64,000 nucleotides of DNA from Teichococcus coralli (GTDB lineage: Bacteria > Pseudomonadota > Alphaproteobacteria > Acetobacterales > Acetobacteraceae), in the NCBI RefSeq assembly GCF_009829925.1, contig NZ_SNVJ01000014.1:46192-110191 (forward strand). The letters are read 5' to 3'. The position numbers were made by a program, and so were the translations under genes. The notes below the pieces were generated by a model. It searched no databases and was not told the origin of the DNA. It saw nothing but the letters and a program-made list of their open reading frames with translations. Within the stretch, counting starts at the first letter, position 1. Each line of letters starts with the position of its first letter. Shown here in pieces: positions 19,763 through 29,089 of this stretch.

Positions 19763-21527
19763 GCGCGTAGCTCCCGCGATGGAATTCCTTGGCCGCCGGA
19801 CGGTCCGCCCGGAGGGCTTCGGTGGCGGTGGCGTCCACGGCGCCGTTCCGCACCGCGACGCCGTAGTCGCGTGCCGCTGCCTCGGCGCCGACGAAGCCGC
19901 CCAGCACGTCGGCCAGGACGCTCTCCGCCGGCCGGTCGTGGGGATTGCCGCGCCCGCCGCCGCCGCCGGTCTCGATGCGCAGCACGTCGCCGCGCACCAG
20001 CCGGTTGCCGTCCGAGAGCGGCCGCAGCACGCGCTCGCCCGGCGTGCCGGGATTGACGGTGACGCGGCCGGGCCGGCCGGACATGCCACCCCCCGCGCCC
20101 CAGGGCGGGTTCTCGACACCGTCGATGCGAATGGCCATGACGGCCTCCTCCGCCATCACCTCGTATTCGCGCACGATGCCGCAGCCGCCGCGCCAGCGCC
20201 CGGGGCCGCCGCTGTCGGGGTGGATGCCGTAGCGCGTCAGCCGCACCGGGTATTCCTGCTCCAGGAATTCGACGGGGTAGTTCTCCTGCGCGACGAAATA
20301 GACGGCGTCGATGCCGTCGGCGAAGGCGCGGGCGCCGTAGCCGACGCCGATGCCGTCGCTCATCAGGAAGGGCTTGCCGCCCGCCGTGCCGCGCAGCAGC
20401 ATGATCACATAGGCCGCATGCGCCGCCGGGGCCTCGCCGCCGGCCACGGAAACCAGCCCGTTCAGCGCGGCCAGCACGCGCATCATGGTCAGGCCGCGCA
20501 TGCCGAGTGCCGCGGGAAAGCGCGGCTGCACCAGCGAGCCCTCGCGCAGCCGCACCTCGTCGATGGCGCGCGGGCCGCCGGCATTGACCACTTGCGTCGC
20601 CTCGCCCCCGAGGAAGTAGAGCCCGAGCGCCATGCCCGGCACGTCCGGGTTCATCAGGAAGTTCACCGGGCCGACCGACTGGTCGTCCGTCTCCGTCGCA
20701 TCGAGGATGAAGCGGTCGTCCGGCGTCCGGGTCAGGGCGAAGCGGATGCGGAGCGGGCCGGAGCCATGGCCGTCGCCGTCGATCCGGTCGGTGAAGCGCC
20801 AGGTGCCGACGGGGAAGGTCTGCTTCAGCCGCGCGCGCACCGTCTCCCGCGTGCGCTCGAAGAGCTGGCGCAGCGCATCCGCCAGGACATCGGCGCCGAA
20901 GCGGCCGGCGATCTCGGCCATGCGGGCGACGCCAAGCTCGACGCTCGCCATCAGTGCCCGCGTGTCGCCCTGCGCGGCGCGCGGGAAGCGGGAGTTGCGG
21001 TAGAAGATGTCGAGGGCCGCCTCGTTGATCGTGCCGGCCGCGATCAGCTTCGTCGGCGGCACGATGATGCCTTCCTGGAAGATGTCGGTGGCGTCCGGCG
21101 AGATGGAGCCGGGACGCAGCCCGCCGATATCGGCGAAATGCGCCCAGCCCATGACAAAGGCGACGCGCCGGCCCGCGTGGAAGACCGGCGCCAGGAAGAC
21201 CTGGTCGTTGGAGTGGCTGACCGCGCCGCGCGAGCCGTAGCAGTCGTTGTACCAGTAGAGGTCGCCGGGCTGCATGGTGTCCGGCGCGAACTTGCGGAAG
21301 ACGGGGCCGCAGATGTCGCCGAAGACCGGCACGTTAGAACCCACCGCCATGACGCCCTCCGCGTCGAACAGGGCGGTGTAGAAGTCCTTCTTCTCGCGGA
21401 TGAAGGCGGACATCGCGGTGCGCTCGATCAGCGCCTCCATCTCCGCCTGGGCGGCGCGGATGGCGCCGCGCACGATCTCCAGCGTGACCGGGTCGCAGAG
21501 CCGCACCGGCGGGGCGGAATCGGTCAC
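19749..21527 (-). CDS. hyuB: Hydantoinase/5-oxoprolinase subunit B
   Basis: A 592-residue HyuB-family subunit, partner of HyuA. It begins DPVTLEIVRGAIRAAQAEM, the standard family N-terminus, with MQPGDLYWYNDCYGSRGAVSHSNDQ near residue 92 and WAHFADIGGLRPGS near 125. The C-terminal half has RYGIHPDSGGPGRWRGGCG. Full length and intact. The start codon overlaps the stop of the M20/CPG2-type hydrolase upstream (ATGA at 21524-21527). The A and B subunits form a complex and are inactive alone in characterised members. Confidence 0.93.
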   Translation of the reverse strand: MTDSAPPVRLCDPVTLEIVRGAIRAAQAEMEALIERTAMSAFIREKKDFYTALFDAEGVMAVGSNVPVFGDICGPVFRKFAPDTMQPGDLYWYNDCYGSRGAVSHSNDQVFLAPVFHAGRRVAFVMGWAHFADIGGLRPGSISPDATDIFQEGIIVPPTKLIAAGTINEAALDIFYRNSRFPRAAQGDTRALMASVELGVARMAEIAGRFGADVLADALRQLFERTRETVRARLKQTFPVGTWRFTDRIDGDGHGSGPLRIRFALTRTPDDRFILDATETDDQSVGPVNFLMNPDVPGMALGLYFLGGEATQVVNAGGPRAIDEVRLREGSLVQPRFPAALGMRGLTMMRVLAALNGLVSVAGGEAPAAHAAYVIMLLRGTAGGKPFLMSDGIGVGYGARAFADGIDAVYFVAQENYPVEFLEQEYPVRLTRYGIHPDSGGPGRWRGGCGIVREYEVMAEEAVMAIRIDGVENPPWGAGGGMSGRPGRVTVNPGTPGERVLRPLSDGNRLVRGDVLRIETGGGGGRGNPHDRPAESVLADVLGGFVGAEAAARDYGVAVRNGAVDATATEALRADRPAAKEFHRGSYAHVLD

Positions 21528-22666
21528 GCCAGGGTCTCCATCAGCCGCAGCAGCAGCCGCGCGCGCGGCACCAGGGAGGAGACGTAGATCTGCTCGTAAT
21601 GCGTGTGGCCGCCCTTGCCGTCCACGCCGAGACCGTCCAGCGTCGGCACGCCGAGCGCGGCGGTGAAGTTGCCGTCCGAGCCGCCGCCGGTCTTCAGGTC
21701 TTGGAGGTCGAAGCCGATCTCGGCGGCGAGGCCGCGCGCGTGCTCGAAGAGCCGGGCAATGGCGTCGCCCTTCTCATAGCCCGGGCGGTTGAGGCCGCCG
21801 GTCATCTCCAGCGTCACGTCCGGGTCATAGGGCTTGACGGCCAGCACGCGCTCGATGGCGGGGTTGCCGATCTCCTGGTTGGGCACGCGCATGTCGATCT
21901 CGGCCCAGGCGTAATCGGCCACGACGTTGGCGCGCGTGCCGCCGCCAATATGGCCGACATTGACCGTCACGCCGGTTGCGTAGTCCGTCATCGCCTCCAG
22001 GTCGAGGATCTGCCGCGCCAGCTCCTTCACCGCGCTGCGCCCGTCCTCGTGGCGGGCGCCGGAATGCGCGGCCTGGCCGCGGATCTTCAGGTCGAAGCGC
22101 GCGGTGCCCTTGCGCGCGGTGACGATGCGGCCGCCCTCGCGCGCCGGCTCGGTCACCAGCACGTAGCGTGCCCGCCGCGCCTCCCGCTCGATGTATTCGC
22201 GCGAGGTGTGGCTGCCGACCTCCTCGTCGGAGACGAAGAGGTGGCGCACCGGCAGTGGCGTGCGCTGCCCGCTGCGGATCAGGTGCCGCAGCGCCGCCAG
22301 CGCGATCAGCGCGCCGCCCTTCATGTCGCAGATGCCGGGGCCGAAGGCGCTGTCGCCCTCCACCCTGAAGGGCAGGGGGCCGCCCAGCGTGCCGACGGCA
22401 TGCACCGTGTCCAGATGGCTGAGCACCAGGATGCCGGGCTCGTCCTCCTCGCCCCAGGGGGAGGTGACCAGCAGATGGCCGCCATAGCCGTCACGTCCGG
22501 GGATGCGGGTGATGCGGCCACCGGCCGCCTCAGCGTGGGCCGCGGCCTTGTCCATCATGCGGTCCACGGCGGCGGCGTCGGTCGTCGGGCTTTCAACCTC
22601 GACCCAGGCGCGGATCTCCTCCAGCAGCGCCTCGGCCACGAAGGGCGGGGTATTGGCGTGGCTCAT
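21524..22666 (-). CDS. M20 family hydrolase, carboxypeptidase G2-like
   Basis: A 380-residue M20 dizinc exopeptidase, distinct from the second M20 gene of this operon. Motifs are LVLSHLDTVHAVG near residue 78, FGPGICDMKGGALIAL near 110 and FVSDEEVGSHTS near 146, plus GGGSDGNFTAALGVPTLDGLG near the C-terminus. The last resembles carboxypeptidase G2 and related N-acyl-amino-acid hydrolases, which release glutamate from folate-type substrates. It is coupled by ATGA overlap to hyuB and lies 28 bp after the IclR gene. Confidence 0.92.
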   Translation of the reverse strand: MSHANTPPFVAEALLEEIRAWVEVESPTTDAAAVDRMMDKAAAHAEAAGGRITRIPGRDGYGGHLLVTSPWGEEDEPGILVLSHLDTVHAVGTLGGPLPFRVEGDSAFGPGICDMKGGALIALAALRHLIRSGQRTPLPVRHLFVSDEEVGSHTSREYIEREARRARYVLVTEPAREGGRIVTARKGTARFDLKIRGQAAHSGARHEDGRSAVKELARQILDLEAMTDYATGVTVNVGHIGGGTRANVVADYAWAEIDMRVPNQEIGNPAIERVLAVKPYDPDVTLEMTGGLNRPGYEKGDAIARLFEHARGLAAEIGFDLQDLKTGGGSDGNFTAALGVPTLDGLGVDGKGGHTHYEQIYVSSLVPRARLLLRLMETLA

Positions 22667-22694
22667 CGGTGCGTGCTCCGGTCGGGAAAGGAAA

Positions 22695-23498
22695 TCATGC
22701 GGCGGCCTCCCGCCAGCCCAGGCGGGCGGAAATTTCGCCGGCGGCGTTCAGCAGCATGCGGACGTAAAGGCGCTCCAGGTCGTCGGTCAGGCGTGATTGC
22801 GGCCCGGCGACGGAGAGCGAGGCCACCACACGGCCGAGATGGTCGCGTACCGGTGCCGCGATGGAGAAGGCGCCGGCATCCTGGTCGCCATGGCTGACAT
22901 TGTAACCCTGGGCACGGATGCGTTCCAGCACTGCGCGCAGGCGCTCGCCGTCGGTGATGGTCTCGGGCGTGAAGCGCTCCAGCGGGGCTGCGGCGACAGT
23001 GGCCTGCACCTCCTCCGGCGCGAAGGCCAGCAGCAGCTTCGGTCCGCCGCCGACATGCAGCGGCCCCTGCCGCCCCAGCTCGGCATAGAGTCGGATCGGC
23101 TGCGGCGACTGCCGGATGCCGATGCAGACGGATTGCAGCCTGTCCCGCACCAGCAGCGAGACATTCTCGCGCGTGCGCGCCACCAGCTCGTCCAGCACAG
23201 GGTTGGCGACGCGCAGCAGCGGCATCTGGTGCTGCATCTTCTCGGCCAGCAGCAGGGGCTTGTGGCCAAGCGTGTAGCCGCGCGTCTCGTCGTCCTTCAG
23301 CAGATAGCCACGCGACTCGAGCGTGGAGGCCATGCGAAAGGCCAGCGTCTTGGTGCTGCCGGTGAGCCGCGCCAGCTCGCTCAGCCCGGCGCCGGGATTG
23401 GCGGCCACCGCCTCCAGCAAAGCGAGGGCGCGGTCCACCGCCGCGATCGTGTAGTCCATGGCGTCATCCTCGGCTCGTTCTTTCTTCTGGTTCTGCAT
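22695..23498 (-). CDS. IclR family transcriptional regulator
   Basis: A 267-residue regulator. An N-terminal winged helix (YTIAAVDRALALLEAV, LSELARLTGSTKTLAFRMAST) is followed by the IclR effector domain with DQDAGAFSIAAPVRDHLGRVVASLSVAGP. ATG 23498 overlaps the stop of the upstream ABC ATPase gene (ATGA); an internal ATG at 23459 (MDYTIAAVD) is the start most like other family members. It sits inside the leftward operon, between transporter and hydrolase genes, so it probably controls its own operon. Likely targets are the divergent promoter region at 29.1-29.36 kb. IclR proteins usually bind small organic acids. Confidence 0.92.
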   Translation of the reverse strand: MQNQKKERAEDDAMDYTIAAVDRALALLEAVAANPGAGLSELARLTGSTKTLAFRMASTLESRGYLLKDDETRGYTLGHKPLLLAEKMQHQMPLLRVANPVLDELVARTRENVSLLVRDRLQSVCIGIRQSPQPIRLYAELGRQGPLHVGGGPKLLLAFAPEEVQATVAAAPLERFTPETITDGERLRAVLERIRAQGYNVSHGDQDAGAFSIAAPVRDHLGRVVASLSVAGPQSRLTDDLERLYVRMLLNAAGEISARLGWREAAA

Positions 23499-24493
23499 CA
23501 GGCCGTGTGCAGGTGGCAGGCCGCCCGGTGGCTGGGGGCGATCTCAATGAGGGCCGGGGTTTCGGCGGCGCAGCGGTCGAAGGCATGGGGGCAGCGGTTG
23601 CGCAGACGGCAGCCGCTGGCGAGGTTGGCGGCGTCGCCAAGCGCGCCGTGCAGTGGCAGCGCGTCGCGCGGCTGGTCCACATGCGGGCGCGGCACGGCGC
23701 GGATCAGCGCGCGCGTATAGGGATGCGCCGGCCTGGCGATCACCTGCGCGGTCGGCCCATCCTCCACCACCTTGCCCAGGTACATCACCAGCGTCCGCTC
23801 GCAGACGTAACGCACCAGGGTGAGGTCGTGGGAGATGGCCAGCGTCGTCAGGCCAAGCGTATCGCGCAGCTCCCGCAGCAGGTTCAGAATGCCGGCGCGC
23901 ACGGAAACGTCGAGCATGGAGACCGGTTCGTCCGCCACCAGAAAGCGCGGGCGCAGCACCAGGGCACGCGCCAGCACCACGCGCTGCAACTGGCCGCCGG
24001 AAAGCTGGTGCGGCATCCTCTCCAGCACTTGGGCGGGGTCGCCAAGGTGCACGCGGCGCAGGCTCTCCGCCATGCGCGCCTCATGCTCGGCCCTGGGCAC
24101 ACCGGTGTTGGAAAGCGGCTCGGCCAGCGCGCGGCCGATGCTGAAGCGCGGGTTCAGCGCGTCGAACGGGTTCTGGAACACAAGCTGCGCGCGCTGGCGG
24201 AAGCGCAGCGTCGCGCGGCGGTCCAGGCGGCCGAGATCCTCGCCCGCGAAGGCGATCTGGCCAGCGCTGGGCTCCGTCAGCTTCAGCAGCAGCCGGCCGA
24301 TGGTGGTCTTTCCGCTGCCGGACTCGCCGACCAGCCCGACGCTCTCGCCGGGGCGCAGGGCGAGATCCACGCCATCCACCGCGCGCAGGATCGGGCGCTC
24401 GCCGCGCAACACCTGCCGCAGGCTGCGGCCGACCGGGTAGTGCTTGGCCAGCCCGTAGGCGGCGACCAGCGGCTGTTCCGGCGCCGCGCTCAT
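23498..24493 (-). CDS. Peptide-type ABC transporter ATPase (DppF/OppF-like)
   Basis: A 331-residue cytoplasmic ATPase of a family 5 importer. Walker A is GLVGESGSGKTTIGRLLLKL near residue 57, the signature is HQLSGGQLQRVVLARALVL near 160, and Walker B FLVADEPVSMLDVS near 182. The C-terminal Opp/Dpp extension carries a cysteine-bearing segment (GCRLRNRCPHAFDRC). It overlaps the next upstream ATPase by ATGA (24490-24493). With its neighbours it forms a complete importer: two ATPases, two permeases and a binding protein. The substrate is inferred to be the amide/peptide compound handled by the surrounding hydrolases. Confidence 0.94.
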   Translation of the reverse strand: MSAAPEQPLVAAYGLAKHYPVGRSLRQVLRGERPILRAVDGVDLALRPGESVGLVGESGSGKTTIGRLLLKLTEPSAGQIAFAGEDLGRLDRRATLRFRQRAQLVFQNPFDALNPRFSIGRALAEPLSNTGVPRAEHEARMAESLRRVHLGDPAQVLERMPHQLSGGQLQRVVLARALVLRPRFLVADEPVSMLDVSVRAGILNLLRELRDTLGLTTLAISHDLTLVRYVCERTLVMYLGKVVEDGPTAQVIARPAHPYTRALIRAVPRPHVDQPRDALPLHGALGDAANLASGCRLRNRCPHAFDRCAAETPALIEIAPSHRAACHLHTA

Positions 24494-25509
24494 GCCGTGG
24501 CCTCCGCGACACCGCGCCAGGTGAGCGGATCGCGCGCCCGCGGCCGCAGCGCGGCGGCTTCCGGCGTGCGGTGGCAGGCGGCCCAGTGGTCGGGCGTCAC
24601 CGCGACCGCCGGGGGAACCTCGCGCGTGCAGACCGCCTCCGCGAAGGGGCAGCGGGGAGCGAAGCGGCAGCCGGGCGGCGGATCGGAGAGCGGCGGCGGC
24701 GAACCTTCGATGGGTGCAAGCACCGCCTCGTCGCTTTCCAGGTCGGGGAAGGCGTTCATCAGGCCCATGGTGTAGGGGTGGGATGGCTGCTCCAGCACGG
24801 CGTTGGCGGGGCCGTGCTCGACCACCCGCCCGGCATACATCACCGCCACCTGGTCACAGAGATAGGCGACGACGCTGATGTCATGCGTGACGATGATGGC
24901 TGACAGGCCGAGGTCGGTGCTCAGGCTGCGGAAGGTGTCCAGCACCTGGCGCTGCACGATGACGTCGAGCGCCGTCACCGGCTCGTCGGCGATCACGAGC
25001 TTGGGCTTCAGCGCCAGCGCGAGGGCGATGGCGGCGCGCTGGCGCATTCCGCCGCTGAACTGGTGCGGATAATCCGCGAGCCGGCTCGGGTGCAGGCCGA
25101 CCGCTTCGAACAGCTCGACGGCGCGCGCATCGGCCGCGGTGCGGGAGAGGCCGCCGCGATCGCACAGCACTTCGCGCATCTGGTCGCGCAGGCGATAGAC
25201 GGGGTCGAGCGCGCTCATCGCCGTCTGCGGCACGAAGGCGAGGTCCCGCCACAGGCGCGCACGGCGCGCGGCGGGGGAAAGCGCAACGAGGTCGGTGCCG
25301 TCCAGCCGCGCCTCGCCGCGGGTGATGCGGGCGCCGCCAGGCAGCACGCCCATCAGCGCGCGCGCCAGCGTGGTCTTGCCGCAGCCGGATTCGCCGACGA
25401 GGCCAAGCATGCCGCCGCGCCGGACGCTAAGGTTGGCGCCATCCACCGCATGGACCGCGCCGTTGGCATAAGCGACGGCGAGGTCGCGCACCGCGAGCAG
25501 TTCCGTCAC
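24490..25509 (-). CDS. Peptide-type ABC transporter ATPase (DppD/OppD-like)
   Basis: A 339-residue ATPase. Walker A LGLVGESGCGKTTLARAL is near residue 38, signature HQFSGGMRQRAAIALALALK near 155, Walker B LVIADEPVTALDVI, and a C-terminal segment PPGCRFAPRCPFAEAVC. The start is GTG 25509, preceded by GAGGGACGA and overlapping the permease stop as GTGA. Longer upstream readings overlap the permease and are shadows. It should form the heterodimeric motor with the adjacent DppF-like protein. Confidence 0.93.
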   Translation of the reverse strand: MTELLAVRDLAVAYANGAVHAVDGANLSVRRGGMLGLVGESGCGKTTLARALMGVLPGGARITRGEARLDGTDLVALSPAARRARLWRDLAFVPQTAMSALDPVYRLRDQMREVLCDRGGLSRTAADARAVELFEAVGLHPSRLADYPHQFSGGMRQRAAIALALALKPKLVIADEPVTALDVIVQRQVLDTFRSLSTDLGLSAIIVTHDISVVAYLCDQVAVMYAGRVVEHGPANAVLEQPSHPYTMGLMNAFPDLESDEAVLAPIEGSPPPLSDPPPGCRFAPRCPFAEAVCTREVPPAVAVTPDHWAACHRTPEAAALRPRARDPLTWRGVAEATA

Positions 25510-26432
25510 GTGTCGTCCCTCAGCTTGGGGAAGAGCAGGTCCTCGTAGCCACGGCTGACCAGGAAGCCCGCCAGCACCACCAGCACGATGCAGAACCCGG
25601 CCGGCAGGAACCAGAAGTACTGGCCGCGGTCCAGGGCCTGGGAGGCATAGGCATCCTGCAGCATGGTGCCCCACGAAATCGCGGAGCTGTCGCCGAAGCC
25701 GAGAAAGGCGATGCTGGCCTGGGTCAGGATCGCCCAGCCCACGGCGAAGGCGCCGTAGAGCGCGGAGAAGGGCAGCACGCTCGGCGCCACATGCACGAAG
25801 AGGATGCGCCACTCGCCGGCGCCGGTGACGCGCGCCGCCTCGACGAACTGCCGCTGCGAAAGTGTGAGCACCTGGCTGCGGATGACGCGCGCCGCGTTGG
25901 GCCAGAGCAGAACCGCGACGGCGAAAACGATGTTCTGCAGCTCCGGCCCCAGCAGCGCGGTGACGACGATGACGAAGGGCAGGAAGGGCAGGCCGAGCAC
26001 GATATCCGTCACGCGCATCAACACCTGATCCACGGCGCCGCCGAAATATCCGGCGAGCAGGCCCACGACGGTGCCGATGCTGGCCACGGCAACCGCCGCC
26101 GAGAGGCCCACGATCAGCGAGGGCTGCGTCCCCATCACGAGCTGCGAGACGATGTCGCGCCCGAGATTGGTGGTGCCGAGCCAATGATCCGCGCTCGGCG
26201 GGAGAGAGGCGGCGAGGCCACCATCCGCGGTGAACAGGATCTCCATGGGGTCATAGGGCGCCAACCAGGGAGCGGTGAGGCCGACGACCACGAAAATGGC
26301 GTAGATGGAGATGCCGATGAGCGCATAGGGATCGCGCAGCAGGTGCCGCGCGAAGGCAGCCCAGGCGCCGCGGCGGCGACGGATGGGGAGGGCGGCGACG
26401 GCTGGCGCCGCGCGGGCTTCAGCCACGTCCAT
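25506..26432 (-). CDS. Peptide-type ABC transporter permease (DppC-like)
   Basis: A 308-residue inner-membrane permease. An N-terminal OppC-type helix is followed by a periplasmic loop with GTTNLGRDIVSQLVMGTQPSLIVG. The ATPase-contacting EAA loop reads FVEAARVTGAGEWRILFVHVAPSVLP near residue 195. About six membrane segments are visible. The start overlaps the end of the DppB-like gene by 14 bp. It forms the translocation channel with that protein. Confidence 0.93.
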   Translation of the reverse strand: MDVAEARAAPAVAALPIRRRRGAWAAFARHLLRDPYALIGISIYAIFVVVGLTAPWLAPYDPMEILFTADGGLAASLPPSADHWLGTTNLGRDIVSQLVMGTQPSLIVGLSAAVAVASIGTVVGLLAGYFGGAVDQVLMRVTDIVLGLPFLPFVIVVTALLGPELQNIVFAVAVLLWPNAARVIRSQVLTLSQRQFVEAARVTGAGEWRILFVHVAPSVLPFSALYGAFAVGWAILTQASIAFLGFGDSSAISWGTMLQDAYASQALDRGQYFWFLPAGFCIVLVVLAGFLVSRGYEDLLFPKLRDDT

Positions 26433-27393
26433 GGGCCACCCGCGGGTCCAGCAGGCCGTAGAGCAGGTCGGCCAGGAAGTTCATCAGCACCAGAACAAGG
26501 GCGATCAGCAGGAAGGCGCATTGCGCCAGGGGATAATCGCTGTTGGCGATAGCCTCGGCCAGCAGCCGGCCGAGACCGGGCCAGCTGAACACGTTCTCCA
26601 CCACCACGTTGCCGCCGACCGACTGGCCGAAGCCGAGCGCGAAGGCGGTGACCAGCGGCAGCAAGGCGTTGCGCGCGGCATGCCGCAGCATGATGGTGCG
26701 CTCGGGAAGCCCCTTCATCCGGGCCATGGTGACGAACTCCTCCCGCATCACCTCCAACATGGAGGAGCGCATCAGCAGCGCCGGCAGCCCCTGGAGATAG
26801 ATGGCCAAGGTCAGCGCCGGCAGCGCCAGGTGGCGGAGATAGTCGAGGGAGAGGATGCGGTCCCATTCGGAGGCGTATTGCGCCCCCGCCACGTTGGCGC
26901 CGCCGGAGGGCAGCCAGCCCAGGCCGAAGGCGAAGATGGCCAGCATCACCATGCCCACCCAGAATTCCGGCGCCGCTCGCGTGGTCAGCACCAGCGGCAC
27001 GCTGATCGCCTCGAACCGGCCGCCGCGCTTCCAGGCCATCAGCGCACCGAGCAGCGTGCCGAAGGCATAGGCGATCAGCAGCGCCGTCAGCGTCAGCAGC
27101 AGCGTGTTCGGCAGCACCTCCAGCACCATGCCGAGCACCGGCTGGCGCTGGCGGAAGGAGAGGCCGAACTCGCCGTGCAGCAGGTTGCCGAGATAGATCA
27201 GGTACTGCTGCGGCAGCGGCCGGTCGAGCCCGAACTGCGCGCGGACCGCCTGCTGCTGCTCCACCGTGAAGGTCGGGTCGATGAAGGCGGCGCTGGGGTC
27301 GCCCGGCATCAGCCGGAACATCAGGAAGACGATGGTGGCGACGGCCCAGAGCACGAAGGCCATCTGCAACAGCCGGCGGATCAGGTAGGGCAT
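26419..27393 (-). CDS. Peptide-type ABC transporter permease (DppB-like)
   Basis: A 324-residue permease beginning MPYLIRRLLQMAFVLWAVATIVF, the classic DppB N-terminal helix, followed by FRLMPGDPSAAF. The EAA loop is EFVTMARMKGLPERTIMLRHAARNALLP near residue 220. The gene starts 10 bp after the binding-protein gene ends, so the whole importer is one transcript. Family assignment is certain and substrate unknown. Confidence 0.94.
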   Translation of the reverse strand: MPYLIRRLLQMAFVLWAVATIVFLMFRLMPGDPSAAFIDPTFTVEQQQAVRAQFGLDRPLPQQYLIYLGNLLHGEFGLSFRQRQPVLGMVLEVLPNTLLLTLTALLIAYAFGTLLGALMAWKRGGRFEAISVPLVLTTRAAPEFWVGMVMLAIFAFGLGWLPSGGANVAGAQYASEWDRILSLDYLRHLALPALTLAIYLQGLPALLMRSSMLEVMREEFVTMARMKGLPERTIMLRHAARNALLPLVTAFALGFGQSVGGNVVVENVFSWPGLGRLLAEAIANSDYPLAQCAFLLIALVLVLMNFLADLLYGLLDPRVAHGRG

Positions 27394-27403
27394 GGCGCGG
27401 GCC

Positions 27404-29089
27404 TCAGGAGGCGTCCAGGGTTTCCTTCACCCCCTCGGGGTAGTGCAGCTTGCCGCGCACCACGACATAGCCGGCCTCCTCCAGAAGCTTCTTGGCCTCG
27501 CTCATGTCCGCCTTCAGGTCGTTGATGCCGGGCTTGCTCCAGTAGGGCAGGGCGGGCGAGACGAAGGAGTTGGCGGGCGTGGCGAAGCCGTTCCAGGCGG
27601 CGGCGGCCATAAGCTGGCGGTTGATGGCCAGCGAGAGCGCACGGCGGAAGCGGGCGTCGTCGAAGGGTTGGCGCCGCTCGTTGGGCGCGACAAAGCGGAA
27701 GCCCATGTCGGTAGTCGCCACCACGGAGATGTTGGGGTTCTGCTTCGCCATGTCGGTCAGCAGCTTCGGGTCGCCGCGGTAGTCGGTGAGGAAGTTGAGC
27801 TCGCCGCGCGGCAGCATGCCGAGCGCCGCGCCGGTGTTGGTGATGATCCGCAGGATCCAGCGGTCCATCTTCGGCTTCTCCCAGTAGTCGGGATTGGCCT
27901 CCAGCACGATCTCCTCGTTCAGCTTGAAGCGCGCCACCTTGAAGGGGCCGGAACCGACTGGCTGCTCCTCCTGCACCGTTTCCGCGTTTTCCGGCTTGCC
28001 CTCGAGGCCCTTCAGGATCGGCGCCCAGACATGCTTCGGCACCAGGTTGATCTTGGCCAGGGTGGAGGTGGTGAAGGCGGCGCTCGGCGTCTTCAGCACG
28101 AAGCGGACGGTGCGGTCGTCGGTCGCCTTGACGGAAGCGATGTTGCCGACGAAGGGCTTGTACATCGGCGACTTGTCGCTGGTGGCCGGCGCCTCGAAGG
28201 AGAACACCACGTCCTCCACCGTCACCGGCTTGCCGTCATGCCACTTCTGCCCGGCACGCAGCACCACGTCGATGGTGGTGGGGTCCACCTGCGTGACCTT
28301 CTCCGCCGCCCAGGGCTGCGGCAGCCCATCGGGGCCGACGCGCATCAGCCGGTCCCAGACCAGCTCCGTCACCCAGCTGTCGATGGCGCCGCTGATGTAG
28401 AGCGGGTTGATGGCGATCATCGATTCGGCGGCGTTGCAGATCATGTCGCGCTTGGCGCCCGCCGGCTCGGCGCGCAGAAAGGTCCAGAAGCAGCGGATGC
28501 CGATGCCGCTCTGCTCCACCACGCTCTCCGGCTTCCAGACGCTCTGGTCATAGGCCAGAACGTTCTTCGGATAGACCAGGAAGAGGTAGGGCTGGTCGCG
28601 GTTGATGACGTCCTGCGCCTCGTAGAGCAGCTTGCGCCGGGCCTCGCGGTCGGTCTCGGCGCGCTGCGCCTGGGCGATCTTCTGGAAGTCCGGGTTGTTG
28701 TAGGCGATGAAGTTGTAGCCGGTCTCGATGGTGGCCGGGTTGTAGAGGTTGAAGGTGAACTCGTCCGGGTCGCTGCGCTCGGGGCGGCCGACCATGCGCC
28801 ACATGGTCATGTCCCACTTCGTGCGGTTGTTCCAGACGACGTCCGAAAGCTGGGGCCGCGGCAGGCCTCGCACGTCCACATCGAGGCCAAGCTGGCGCCA
28901 GGACTGGGCGATCAGCTGCGCCGCCTGGAACTCCTGCGGATCGCTCGCCTGCGCGGCCGAGAGCAGCGTGAGCTTGCGGATCTTGTCGCCCGGCGTGGCG
29001 GCCATGGCGAGGCGGGGGGTGAGCGCGGGCAGCAGCGAAAGGGCGGAGCTGGCGAGCAAGGCGCGGCGCGAGAGCGTGGTAGCGGTCAC
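27404..29089 (-). CDS. Family 5 ABC substrate-binding protein (DppA-like)
   Basis: A 561-residue periplasmic receptor for the adjacent importer. It starts at GTG 29089 behind CTGGAG; an apparent longer frame upstream is noise because it would run through the divergent promoter and gene. A twin-arginine-like signal (LSRRALLASSALSLLPALTPRLAMA) ends near residue 28. The family 5 core is at VLRAGQKWHDGKPVTVEDVVFSFEAP near residue 275 and VGSGPFKVARFKLNEEIVLEANPDYWEKP near 375. The binding-lobe order looks unusual, because an early segment (residues 60-200) resembles the usual C-terminal lobe (DVRGLPRPQLSDVVWNNR, YEAQDVINRDQPYLFLVYPKN). This suggests a circular permutation or domain swap. Confidence 0.85.
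   Translation of the reverse strand: MTATTLSRRALLASSALSLLPALTPRLAMAATPGDKIRKLTLLSAAQASDPQEFQAAQLIAQSWRQLGLDVDVRGLPRPQLSDVVWNNRTKWDMTMWRMVGRPERSDPDEFTFNLYNPATIETGYNFIAYNNPDFQKIAQAQRAETDREARRKLLYEAQDVINRDQPYLFLVYPKNVLAYDQSVWKPESVVEQSGIGIRCFWTFLRAEPAGAKRDMICNAAESMIAINPLYISGAIDSWVTELVWDRLMRVGPDGLPQPWAAEKVTQVDPTTIDVVLRAGQKWHDGKPVTVEDVVFSFEAPATSDKSPMYKPFVGNIASVKATDDRTVRFVLKTPSAAFTTSTLAKINLVPKHVWAPILKGLEGKPENAETVQEEQPVGSGPFKVARFKLNEEIVLEANPDYWEKPKMDRWILRIITNTGAALGMLPRGELNFLTDYRGDPKLLTDMAKQNPNISVVATTDMGFRFVAPNERRQPFDDARFRRALSLAINRQLMAAAAWNGFATPANSFVSPALPYWSKPGINDLKADMSEAKKLLEEAGYVVVRGKLHYPEGVKETLDAS

Noticed and set aside
17717..21527. Acetone carboxylase or N-methylhydantoinase assignment for hyuA/hyuB
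   Set aside because: No gamma subunit is present and the sequence alone does not separate these activities from oxoprolinase or hydantoinase; the general name was kept.
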